Below are positions 1 through 6,316 of a DNA stretch of 7,478 nt, piece by piece. The notes under the pieces are model-generated. The model saw only the letters and a list, made by a program, of their open reading frames with translations, ran no database searches and had not been told where the DNA came from. The stretch is from assembly GCA_964429355.1 (NCBI GenBank), contig CAYSCH010000436.1:1-7478 (forward strand). The letters are read 5' to 3'. Each line of letters begins with the position of its first letter. The stretch's first letter is position 1. Position numbers and translations under genes: made by a program. The DNA is from JAAYAY01 sp964429355. Lineage in GTDB: Bacteria > Planctomycetota > Planctomycetia > Pirellulales > Thermoguttaceae.

Positions 1-382
1 GGCAGTAGAAGAGCCAGACCTTGCCATCCGGATCGGTCCAGAACCCCGGATCGAGAATCCGCAACGGCCCCGGGATGTCCAAGGCGAAAAGGGGCTTCGA
101 CCACGTGTCACCGCGATCGCCGCTGGAGATTACGACGCAGCCGTTCTCGTCGCCTTCGGTGAAATCGCCGGTGTGCCAAACCGCCCACAGCCTGCCGCCG
201 CGGGAAATCGTGAGACTAGGGGCGGACTGGAAGCGCCGCGCGTCGTCGCGAAGGCTCGGCGGGACCGGCCTCAGGATCGCGTGCGGGACGAGGGCGTCGG
301 TCTCGTACTTTGGCTCAGCGGCCACGAGGCCGTGCGAGAGCGAAAGCAGGACGAGAAGACAGCCGGATGTGGAGCCGTTCAT
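1..382 (-). CDS. Exported sialidase-fold (BNR/Asp-box) protein, 3' part missing
   Basis: This is the first 127 residues of a protein that runs off the left edge of the window. The ATG complement lies at 380-382, with a weak AGGA about 8 bases upstream. Residues 1-22 look like a signal peptide: the hydrophobic run CLLVLLSLSHGLV is followed by AA before Glu23, so the product is probably exported. Residues 87-94 read SGDRGDTW, a perfect Asp-box (SxDxGxTW), the beta-hairpin motif of sialidase/BNR propellers. Residues 51-70 (FQSAPSLTISRGGRLWAVW) sit where sialidases carry the FRIP strand, but the arginine is not there. Family membership is therefore well supported by fold, while true sialidase (GH33) activity is not. 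Many planctomycete proteins of this type are annotated as 'exo-alpha-sialidase' or 'sialidase family' without proof. The gene is divergent from the propeller operon and separated from it by a repeat-bearing region. Confidence 0.8.
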   Translation of the reverse strand, partial: MNGSTSGCLLVLLSLSHGLVAAEPKYETDALVPHAILRPVPPSLRDDARRFQSAPSLTISRGGRLWAVWHTGDFTEGDENGCVVISSGDRGDTWSKPLFALDIPGPLRILDPGFWTDPDGKVWLFYC

Positions 383-410
383 GGGGCGGGTCCTGTCGGG
401 CTGAGGTTTC

Positions 411-519
411 ACGGGGCGGCAGGGCCGGTGAGCCAATACGAGCTACCGCTCGGCTCGAGTGGCCTGCTCCCGATAACGCGCGGATCTCTGTGAAAAACTT
501 CACGATCTTTGAGGTTAGT
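411..519. repeat. Tandem intergenic repeat, copy 1
   Basis: This 109-bp unit starts ACGGGGCGGC and ends GAGGTTAGT. By hand alignment it matches copy 2 with about 15 substitutions and one 1-base gap, roughly 85% identity. The best-kept blocks are TACGAGCTACCGCTCGGCT and CTGCTCCCGATAACGCGCGG. Within it, AGCC (431-434) and GAGC (440-443) can pair with GCTC (448-451) and GGCT (452-455) around a TACC loop, leaving five left-hand bases bulged. No terminal inverted repeats or coding potential typical of an insertion sequence are visible. It could be a dispersed genomic repeat element, a duplicated regulatory site, or a structured leader element of the minus-strand gene. Confidence 0.85.
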
Positions 520-522
520 GGT

Positions 523-630
523 ACAGGGTGGCAGAGCCGCCAGCCAGTACGAGCTACCGCTCGGCTGAGGTGGTCTGCTCCCGATAACGCGCGGATCTTT
601 GGGAAAAACGTCACGCTCTTTGAGGATAGT
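523..630. repeat. Tandem intergenic repeat, copy 2
   Basis: This is the second, 108-bp copy of the repeat, starting ACAGGGTGGC and ending GAGGATAGT. It follows copy 1 after only three bases. The hairpin core is kept: AGCC 542-545, GAGC 551-554, loop TACC 555-558, GCTC 559-562, GGCT 563-566. The only change in that core is one bulged base (A436 in copy 1, G547 here). The two copies have diverged elsewhere, so the duplication does not look recent. Confidence 0.85.
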
Positions 631-704
631 AGGCTGGAAGGCAGCGGAACGGGCGACGAGCTTGGAAGATCGCGGTGCAGGATGCGTCTTTCGCTCTTAC
701 CCGT

Positions 705-710
705 TATAAT
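705..710 (+). promoter_or_regulatory. Candidate -10 box (TATAAT) for the propeller operon
   Basis: An exact TATAAT lies 144 bp upstream of the ATG at 855. No good -35 is found at the usual spacing (682-687 reads ATGCGT), and there is no TGn extension. The support is therefore the -10 hexamer and its position alone. It lies between flanking CCCG (700-703) and CGGG (711-714), a small dyad that could hold a regulator. If it is used, the leader would be about 140 nt and would carry the palindrome at 744-757. Confidence 0.35.
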
Positions 711-736
711 CGGGCCGTCGACTGCAGCGCGGTGGA

Positions 737-762
737 CCGAATACCTCCCCGGGGAGGATCGG
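737..762. promoter_or_regulatory. 14-bp perfect palindrome within a larger dyad
   Basis: CCTCCCCGGGGAGG (744-757) is a perfect palindrome. It is framed by CCGA (737-740) and TCGG (759-762), so an imperfect dyad spans 26 bp. As DNA it could be an operator just downstream of the TATAAT box. As RNA it would fold with a CCGG loop. A second small dyad, CCGTG-GG-CACGG, follows at 773-784. In GC-rich DNA a palindrome of this length can arise by chance, so the regulatory role is inferred from position. Confidence 0.4.
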
Positions 763-842
763 CGGAAGACAACCGTGGGCACGGGGACATATTTGCGGCC
801 CGACTCGATTCTCTTGCGCTTTCTCCCGTGGCCGCAGAACAG

Positions 843-848
843 AAAGGA
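843..848 (+). promoter_or_regulatory. Ribosome binding site that fixes the start at 855
   Basis: AAAGGA ends six bases before the ATG at 855. The open frame extends 60 codons further upstream to an ATG at 675. That extension lacks a ribosome site, reads through the palindrome, and would bury the signal peptide that begins exactly at 855. Confidence 0.75.
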
Positions 849-854
849 ACTGAC

Positions 855-2822
855 ATGGTTCGCCACAGGATGCGATGGGTGTGCCTGCTCTTGACCGGCT
901 GGTCGCTGGCCAGTGCGGCCGATGTGGCGCCGACACAGGATTCGAAGCTCGAGCGGCTGAAATACAACCACCCGGGCCTGGCGGTCGATCTGGGGGCCGG
1001 GCTGTGGGCGTGGCCGCTGCCGATGGACGTCAACGGCGACGGGCGGATGGACATGGTCATCAACGAAGAAGACGTGCCCTACAACGGCGTCTATGTCTAC
1101 GAGAACCCGGGCTCGAACGAGAAGATGCCGATCTTCAAGCCGGCCCGCCGACTCAGCGACGGGATGATCAACGCCCAGGTGAGCTACGTGGACGGGAAAC
1201 CGCGGGTTCTCTCGCCGGGCAAGGAATATCCCGACTTCGTTCATTCGGGGCTGTCCAAGCCGGTCGCGCTGCCGCTGGACGCCAATATCCACCCCAACAA
1301 GGTTCGGGGAAACATGTGGCGCTATGTTGACTTCGACGGCGACGGCACGACGGACCTGGTGATCGGCATCGACGACTGGACGGATTATGGGGAGCCCTGG
1401 ACCGGGTACAACGCCTACGACCTCTCGGGCCAATGGCTTCGCGGACCGTTGCGGGGCCAGGTCTACGTGGCGCGGAACATCGGCACCGATGAGCGCCCGC
1501 AGTATGCATCCCCGGCTCGATTGACCGACGCCGGCGGCCGCATCCTGGAGACCTACGGCTGGCCGTCGCCGTGCGTTGCCGACTGGGACGGCGACGGCGA
1601 CCTGGACATTGTCTGCGGCGAGTTCCTCAACCGATTCACCTATTTCCAGAACGTGGGGACCCGGACGGAGCCAAAATACTCGGCTGGGGTCCGGCTCGAG
1701 ACGGCCGACGGCTCGCCGCTGGAGATGGACATGCAGATGATCACGCCGGTGGCCCTGGACTGGGACCGGGACGGCGATCCCGATCTGATCTGCGGCGAAG
1801 AGAACGGCCGGATCGCCCTGATCGAGAACACGGGCAGTTTGAAAGACGGGATGCCGCTGTTGCTCGAGCCGGCCTATTTCCAGCAGGAGGCCGACGAGCT
1901 GAAGTGCGGGGCACTGGCGACGCCGTTTGCCGTCGACTGGGACGCCGATGGCGACTGGGACCTGATCAGCGGCAACTCGGCAGGCTACGTCGTGTTCTTC
2001 GAGAACCTGAGCGGCCCGGGGGTGGAACGCCCCACGTGGGCGGCTCCGGTGTCGCTCCAGGCCGCCGGCCAGACGATTCGCATTCAGGCCGGCGAGAACG
2101 GTTCCATCCAGGGCCCCGGGGAAGCCTGCTTCGGCTACACCGTCATGACGGTCGCCGATTGGGACGGCGACGGGCTCCTCGACCTGGTCGCCAATTCGAT
2201 CCTGGGAAAAGTCGTCTGGTATAAGAACATCGGCACGGTCGCGCGGGCCAGACTCGCCGCCGCTCAGCCGGTGGAGGTCGAGTGGACGGGTCCCCAGCCG
2301 GCGCTGGCATGGGGCTGGATGCGCCCACAGGGAAACGAGCTCCTCACGCAATGGCGAACCACACCGCTGGCTTTCGACTGGAACCAGGATGGTCTCACCG
2401 ACCTGATCATGCTCGACCAGGAAGGCTACCTGGCCCTGTTCGCAAGGGCCGAGATCGAGGGCACGTTGAAGTTGCTACCTCCCCAGCGCGTGTTCTGCAG
2501 CGCGGATGGAAAACCGCTGCAACTCAACGACAAGAAGGCCGGCGCAAGCGGTCGGCGAAAGCTTTGCGTTGTTGATTTCGACGGCGACGGCAAGCTGGAC
2601 TTTCTCGTCAATAGCTCCAACGCGACCTGGCTGCGCCAAACCGAACGCCGCGACGGCCAGTGGTATTTCGAGGACCGTGGACCGCTCGATCCGCGGCGAC
2701 TCGCGGGACACACGACCTGTCCGACCGCGGTCGATTTCGACAACAACGGCATACCGGACGTCGTGATCGGCGCCGAAGACGGGCATTTCTACTACCTCCG
2801 CAACCCGCACGCCAAGCAGTAA
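855..2822 (+). CDS. Secreted FG-GAP/VCBS repeat beta-propeller protein
   Basis: This is a 655-residue protein with a signal peptide (MVRHRMRW, then a hydrophobic stretch to about residue 20, likely cut after ASA21). The mature chain is an array of calcium-loop repeats of the form DxDxDGxxD. They start at residues 58, 159, 243, 302, 361, 435, 508, 574 and 627. Several are followed by the VCBS/FG-GAP pattern of a Gly-rich turn, then hydrophobic-aromatic residues and N-x-G (for example NGRIALIENTG). Such repeats fold as integrin-alpha-like propeller blades that bind Ca2+ and usually mediate binding or scaffolding outside the cytoplasm. I see no catalytic motif, membrane anchor or sorting tag. 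Loop 1 has N at position 3, loop 7 has N at position 3 and Q at position 4, and loop 9 has N at position 5. The next gene starts 37 bp downstream on the same strand, so co-transcription is likely. The ligand is unknown; a glycan-binding role is inferred only from the neighbours. Confidence 0.88.
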   Translation: MVRHRMRWVCLLLTGWSLASAADVAPTQDSKLERLKYNHPGLAVDLGAGLWAWPLPMDVNGDGRMDMVINEEDVPYNGVYVYENPGSNEKMPIFKPARRLSDGMINAQVSYVDGKPRVLSPGKEYPDFVHSGLSKPVALPLDANIHPNKVRGNMWRYVDFDGDGTTDLVIGIDDWTDYGEPWTGYNAYDLSGQWLRGPLRGQVYVARNIGTDERPQYASPARLTDAGGRILETYGWPSPCVADWDGDGDLDIVCGEFLNRFTYFQNVGTRTEPKYSAGVRLETADGSPLEMDMQMITPVALDWDRDGDPDLICGEENGRIALIENTGSLKDGMPLLLEPAYFQQEADELKCGALATPFAVDWDADGDWDLISGNSAGYVVFFENLSGPGVERPTWAAPVSLQAAGQTIRIQAGENGSIQGPGEACFGYTVMTVADWDGDGLLDLVANSILGKVVWYKNIGTVARARLAAAQPVEVEWTGPQPALAWGWMRPQGNELLTQWRTTPLAFDWNQDGLTDLIMLDQEGYLALFARAEIEGTLKLLPPQRVFCSADGKPLQLNDKKAGASGRRKLCVVDFDGDGKLDFLVNSSNATWLRQTERRDGQWYFEDRGPLDPRRLAGHTTCPTAVDFDNNGIPDVVIGAEDGHFYYLRNPHAKQ

Positions 2823-2859
2823 CAAGGCTCACGAACCTGGCAAATCAAGGAGCATTTTT

Positions 2860-4170
2860 ATGAGTACATCACGACGGCGATTTCTTCGGAGTTCCGCTCT
2901 TGCCGCCGCAGCCGCTTCGGTTGCACCCCTGGCGGCCGCGGACAAGCCCGCGACCTCCGCCGAGAGCGTGTCTCCCGATCCGAACGACGATCCTCGCATG
3001 CGGTACTACGACCAGTTCTACTTCGAGGAGAAACCGGTATTCCGCTTCGAGTACCCATTTGACGGCGGTGTGCTCCAGGAAGGAACCGGCTATCCGATAC
3101 TTGGCACGGAGACGGGAGCCGACGGAGTCAAGCGGCTGCGGATTCACGTGGTCGTCCGGCCCGGCGACGTTGGGAATCTTCAGGTCTTCGATCCCGAAGG
3201 TACCGCCATCCCGATGGAACCCATCTCCGGCGCGCTGAGGGGTACCGCATTGCTCAAGGACCGTCTGTCCATTCTCAAAGCGCGTGGCACAAGGAACGGC
3301 AAGCCGGTCGAATTTGCCTGTCGCGTTGCGTGGGCGAAGAACGCCTACAAACGTTATCAGTGCTATATCGACGACCACAGCTTTTGTTTCCGAGATATTC
3401 TGCAGAAACAGTACAAGAGCATTTTCGACTGCTTCTATTTCGCGAAACTCCGTGAACTGCACAAACGGCATCAAACGAAGATCGTCCTGAACTGCTTCAA
3501 CTCGACGCCGGAGCGAGACTTTACCCTTTCGATGTTTCCGGAAAAGTACAAGCCGGAATTCGAGGACAATGCCGATTGGCTCCGGCTGGCTTTCCACTCG
3601 GAGAATGAGTTCCCCGGCGAACCGTACCGCAACGCGACACCGGAGAAACTCGCCGCCGACTTCGATCTGACCGCGACGCAACTGCAACGGATCGCAGGTA
3701 AAGCCTATACGGCGGGGCTGCAAATCCACTTCGCCATGGTTCGCGCCGATTCCTATCAGGTGCTGGCCGATCGCGGGGTCAAGATGCTTCCGACTGCCGG
3801 AAGCAAGCATCCTGGAACGGGGGACAAGTACTGCGATTTCATGCTCCCGAACCACATCACGGCCTACCTTCGGGAACATCAGGGCTGGATGGACCCGAAC
3901 TCCGGCATCATTTTCTACAACGGGGCCATGCCGACGACCTGCGAATGGATTCCGACGACTCAGACCGAATGGCTCCATCATCGCAAACTTGACAACCCGA
4001 AGCAGAACCTGCTCGTGAATGTCGCGGGCCACGAACAGTACTGGTGGCCGTTCTATCGCAATTACAAAGCGGATAATTTCGAACGTTGGGATACCGCGTT
4101 GCGTCACGTGACGGAACACGGGTACAAACCGATCTGGATCGACGACGGATTCTTCGGCGGTTGCGATTGA
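2860..4170 (+). CDS. Tat-exported polysaccharide deacetylase-like protein
   Basis: This is a 436-residue protein with a strong ribosome site (AAGGAG, 2847-2852, seven bases from the ATG). Residues 4-10 (SRRRFLR) followed by an Ala-rich hydrophobic stretch to about residue 27 form a twin-arginine signal, so it is exported folded. Residues 45-160 look like an N-terminal beta-rich domain. From about 165 the pattern resembles a polysaccharide deacetylase (NodB-like) barrel: IDDHSF (D171, D172), a strand KIVLNCF (207-213), AFHSENE (H246, E248, E250), GHEQYW (H391, E392), and a closing WIDDGF (D428, D429). I recall such proteins as a widespread uncharacterised branch of the glycoside hydrolase/deacetylase superfamily. 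The standard HxxxH metal pair appears as HxxxE here, so activity and substrate are open. There are eight cysteines. It is probably transcribed with the upstream propeller gene, and its 3' end faces the GH36 gene. Confidence 0.7.
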   Translation: MSTSRRRFLRSSALAAAAASVAPLAAADKPATSAESVSPDPNDDPRMRYYDQFYFEEKPVFRFEYPFDGGVLQEGTGYPILGTETGADGVKRLRIHVVVRPGDVGNLQVFDPEGTAIPMEPISGALRGTALLKDRLSILKARGTRNGKPVEFACRVAWAKNAYKRYQCYIDDHSFCFRDILQKQYKSIFDCFYFAKLRELHKRHQTKIVLNCFNSTPERDFTLSMFPEKYKPEFEDNADWLRLAFHSENEFPGEPYRNATPEKLAADFDLTATQLQRIAGKAYTAGLQIHFAMVRADSYQVLADRGVKMLPTAGSKHPGTGDKYCDFMLPNHITAYLREHQGWMDPNSGIIFYNGAMPTTCEWIPTTQTEWLHHRKLDNPKQNLLVNVAGHEQYWWPFYRNYKADNFERWDTALRHVTEHGYKPIWIDDGFFGGCD

Positions 4171-4184
4171 TGCGGGATCAACGC
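4163..4184. terminator. Small hairpin at the convergent gene junction
   Basis: GCG-(A)-TTGAT, loop GCGGG, then ATCAA-CGC: an 8-bp stem with one bulged A. It overlaps the TGA stop of the deacetylase-like gene and ends five bases before the GH36 stop codon. There is no T-run on either side, so it does not qualify as a classical intrinsic terminator. Its place in an 18-bp convergent gap makes a weak bidirectional end signal or a 3'-end stabiliser possible. Confidence 0.3.
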
Positions 4185-4188
4185 CTGC

Positions 4189-6252
4189 CTACTGCTTCCG
4201 GTAGAAGACCAACTGGAAGGACCGCGGCGGAAGTTTGACCGTCCAATTTTCCAATGCGGAACCTTCCGCGGTGCTTTTCGGGCCGTTGTAGAATTCCGTT
4301 TGGTAGTTTGCGGCGGATTCGATTCCGCCGAGCTTGAACGTGCGGGAGTCATCGGCCGCCGCGCCGCGCCGGAAGACGATCGCGAATCCCGCTTTCAGGT
4401 CCGGGCGGTCGCATTGCCAGGCACACCAGACGTCGTCGCCGGCGCCGGTTTCATCGGTGAGCGGATAGAAATCGCCCATGTAGAACGGCCGCATGCGGAT
4501 CGCGACATCGAATACTTTTTTGAACCAGGCCGTCTCGTCGTCGGTGATCTTGCGGCGGATGATGCCGCCGTCGAAATCGGACGGCGTGATGACGGTTCCC
4601 GAAGAAATGATGCTGAACGCCGCGTAATCGTCGCCGACGGGCACGCAGTTGAACTCGCAGCCCTGGAAGGGCAGATACGGAATGAGGTTGAGCGTCGCGT
4701 TCTGCCCGAGAACGAACGCGGTGTCGTTCGGCTTGCGCCCGATGTAGTAATCGCTGCGGCAGTAGGTGTGGGCCCGGGAGATCATCTCGACATCGATGCG
4801 TCGGCCTCCGGACGAGCAGTTCTCCTGGAGGATGTCCGGGAATCGCATCCGCATGTCGTCGAGGAATTTGTACATCCCGGCGATGTGCTTCGCTTCGGCG
4901 ATGCCGATGCGGTCGGCCGCATCCATGCCGCGCCAGACGGGGCCGGGGTCCATGTTGAAATCCTGGCGGTAGACATCGATCTTGTGCTTCGCGATGATTT
5001 CGTAAACGGTATCCTGGATCCAGCGGAGCGTCTCCGGATTGCCATAGTCGACCAGTTGCCCGTGCCGGTACTCCGGGTGCGTCTGCAGGATGGGCGCGGA
5101 ATCGGTCATGCGTTCGGGTTCAAACCAGAGCAGGAACTTGAGCCCCGCCTTGTGGACCGCGTTGGCAATGGGCAGCAAGTCGCCGGTCGGATGGGTGGTC
5201 GTGTTGACTCGCCAGTCGCCGACGTACTTCCACCAGTTCGGCCCGCAGTTGGAATACAACTCGTCCTCGTGCGGTGCGCCGTACCAGCCGGCATCGACCC
5301 AATACGTGTCGAATGGCATTTTGTTGTCGATGCAGTATTGCAGAACGTCGGCCATCATTTTCGGTGTCTTGTTCCCGCCTCCCGCGGCGACCGCCAGAAT
5401 CGGCGGGATGATTTGCCCTTTCGGATCGCGGGGGACCTTGTTTTCCAGCATGAACCGATGGACCCGTGTTCTGAACTCGCGCCGCGTCTGGTTGTTGCGG
5501 GCCAGCACGAGGATCGACGGCTGGCGGATGGTTTCACCAGGCAGGAGCCGGAAGTTGGTCTGTTCCATGCCGATCTCGACGTCCACCGCCTTGCCCGTAT
5601 TGACAAAGCGGGCCTTCCACGATCCCGTCCAGCCTACGGCGAACAGATAGCCGTTCTGGTCGTCGAGATTCAGTTCGAGGAACGGGATGAAATCGTTCGA
5701 TGAACGCCCGCAGGTCGTCGTGAGAATGTGCTCTTTTCCGGCTGCGATCGCGAACTCCTGGGGGATGAAGTCGGTCGGCTCGCAGGTGGAACCGCGGAGG
5801 ACGTTGAGCACGACCGGCTTGTCCGATTCCGGCTTATCGAGGCAAATCTTCAAGGACCGGAAGTTGGCGGCGATTGCCGTCGGTTCCGTCTCGGAGAGAT
5901 TGGTCAACGAGACGGCGTATTCCTCCGCGGGGAAGCCCTTGTAGTTCTTGTCGTCAAGCCGAACCTGAAATCTTCCATCCGCGGCGGTCATCGTTCGCGT
6001 CTGAGCGGTATAGCCCGCCGTCTCGAGCTGCGAACCTGCCACAGTGGCTTTCGACCAGGAGCTGTCCGCCTCGGCTGGTTTCCCGTCGTAGTCAAAAGCT
6101 GGCCAGGAGGCGTTCAACCGGCAGGTTTGCGCCAGGGCCATGGTCGGAAGGATCTGCGCCGTCAGCAAGACGAGCAACAGAGTCCATCGCCGATGATTGG
6201 GGGAGGGTGTTGCGCACGCCATGACCGTAATGGCCTTCTTGAGTCTGTTCAT
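4189..6252 (-). CDS. Exported GH36 alpha-galactosidase-type glycoside hydrolase
   Basis: This is a complete 687-residue enzyme. The start is set by AGGAGG six bases upstream. Residues 1-41 are an export signal with an unusually long charged start (two basic clusters) before the hydrophobic segment LLLVLLTAQILPT; cleavage is likely after ALA41. Residues 43-285 form the beta-sandwich domain typical of GH36, including the GWTGSW and 'LPGE' segments. The (beta/alpha)8 barrel spans about 290-590: WVDAGW (318-323), WFEPERM (376-382), YRQDFN with nucleophile D431, NCSSGGRRID (478-487), and RSDYY with acid/base D501. A C-terminal sandwich covers about 600-687. Family members remove terminal alpha-galactose or alpha-N-acetylgalactosamine, and which one applies here cannot be told from sequence. 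The catalytic residues are intact. The gene has its own predicted promoter (6317-6345) and converges on the deacetylase-like gene. Confidence 0.92.
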   Translation of the reverse strand: MNRLKKAITVMACATPSPNHRRWTLLLVLLTAQILPTMALAQTCRLNASWPAFDYDGKPAEADSSWSKATVAGSQLETAGYTAQTRTMTAADGRFQVRLDDKNYKGFPAEEYAVSLTNLSETEPTAIAANFRSLKICLDKPESDKPVVLNVLRGSTCEPTDFIPQEFAIAAGKEHILTTTCGRSSNDFIPFLELNLDDQNGYLFAVGWTGSWKARFVNTGKAVDVEIGMEQTNFRLLPGETIRQPSILVLARNNQTRREFRTRVHRFMLENKVPRDPKGQIIPPILAVAAGGGNKTPKMMADVLQYCIDNKMPFDTYWVDAGWYGAPHEDELYSNCGPNWWKYVGDWRVNTTTHPTGDLLPIANAVHKAGLKFLLWFEPERMTDSAPILQTHPEYRHGQLVDYGNPETLRWIQDTVYEIIAKHKIDVYRQDFNMDPGPVWRGMDAADRIGIAEAKHIAGMYKFLDDMRMRFPDILQENCSSGGRRIDVEMISRAHTYCRSDYYIGRKPNDTAFVLGQNATLNLIPYLPFQGCEFNCVPVGDDYAAFSIISSGTVITPSDFDGGIIRRKITDDETAWFKKVFDVAIRMRPFYMGDFYPLTDETGAGDDVWCAWQCDRPDLKAGFAIVFRRGAAADDSRTFKLGGIESAANYQTEFYNGPKSTAEGSALENWTVKLPPRSFQLVFYRKQ

Positions 6253-6258
6253 GGTCGA

Positions 6259-6264
6259 CCTCCT
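6259..6264 (-). promoter_or_regulatory. Strong ribosome site fixing the GH36 start
   Basis: The minus strand reads AGGAGG six bases before the ATG at 6252. The open frame continues 67 codons upstream to 6453. That extension crosses the predicted promoter and has no signal-like sequence, so 6252 is the supported start. Confidence 0.85.
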
Positions 6265-6316
6265 GGTTTTTGGTGCGAGCCGATCGAAAGAGCCGGGGCT
6301 TCCAGCAGACCGACTC

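Larger units (their letters stand above)
383..854. other. Divergent intergenic region with repeats and dyads
   Basis: This 472-bp stretch separates the minus-strand sialidase-fold gene from the plus-strand operon. I see no convincing gene in it. It contains two tandem ~109-bp repeats (411-630), a TATAAT box (705-710), a 14-bp perfect palindrome inside a longer imperfect dyad (737-762), and a smaller near-palindrome CCGTG-GG-CACGG (773-784). Open frames run through it on both strands. However, the differences between the two repeat copies fall mostly at codon positions 1 and 2 in those frames, which argues against coding. It probably holds the promoters of both flanking genes. Confidence 0.75.

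Noticed and set aside
411..630. CRISPR-like array or insertion sequence
   Set aside because: There are only two long, abutting, diverged units with no spacers, terminal inverted repeats or transposase.
675..854. Upstream extension of the propeller gene to an ATG at 675
   Set aside because: It has no ribosome site, and a proper signal peptide begins exactly at 855 behind AAAGGA.
310..894. Plus-strand frame through the tandem repeats, which would give a repeated peptide (RATARL...WxAPDNAR)
   Set aside because: The core repeats stay in frame because their spacing is 111 bp, but nearly all changes between copies alter amino acids, and there is no ribosome site. Non-coding drift fits better.
315..2351. 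A 678-codon open frame on the minus strand opposite the propeller gene
   Set aside because: Its VAV/VPV-rich sequence is the antisense of the repeated DxDGDG codons. It has no ribosome site, covers a strongly supported gene, and enters the sialidase-fold gene in a different frame.
2869..4119. A 416-codon open frame on the minus strand opposite the deacetylase-like gene
   Set aside because: It lies entirely within a gene with a Tat signal, a good ribosome site and family motifs, and has no credible start signal of its own.
4300..5703. A 467-codon open frame on the plus strand within the GH36 gene
   Set aside because: It is antisense to intact GH36 catalytic motifs, rich in V/D/R as expected for GC-rich shadow frames, and has no recognisable motif or ribosome site.
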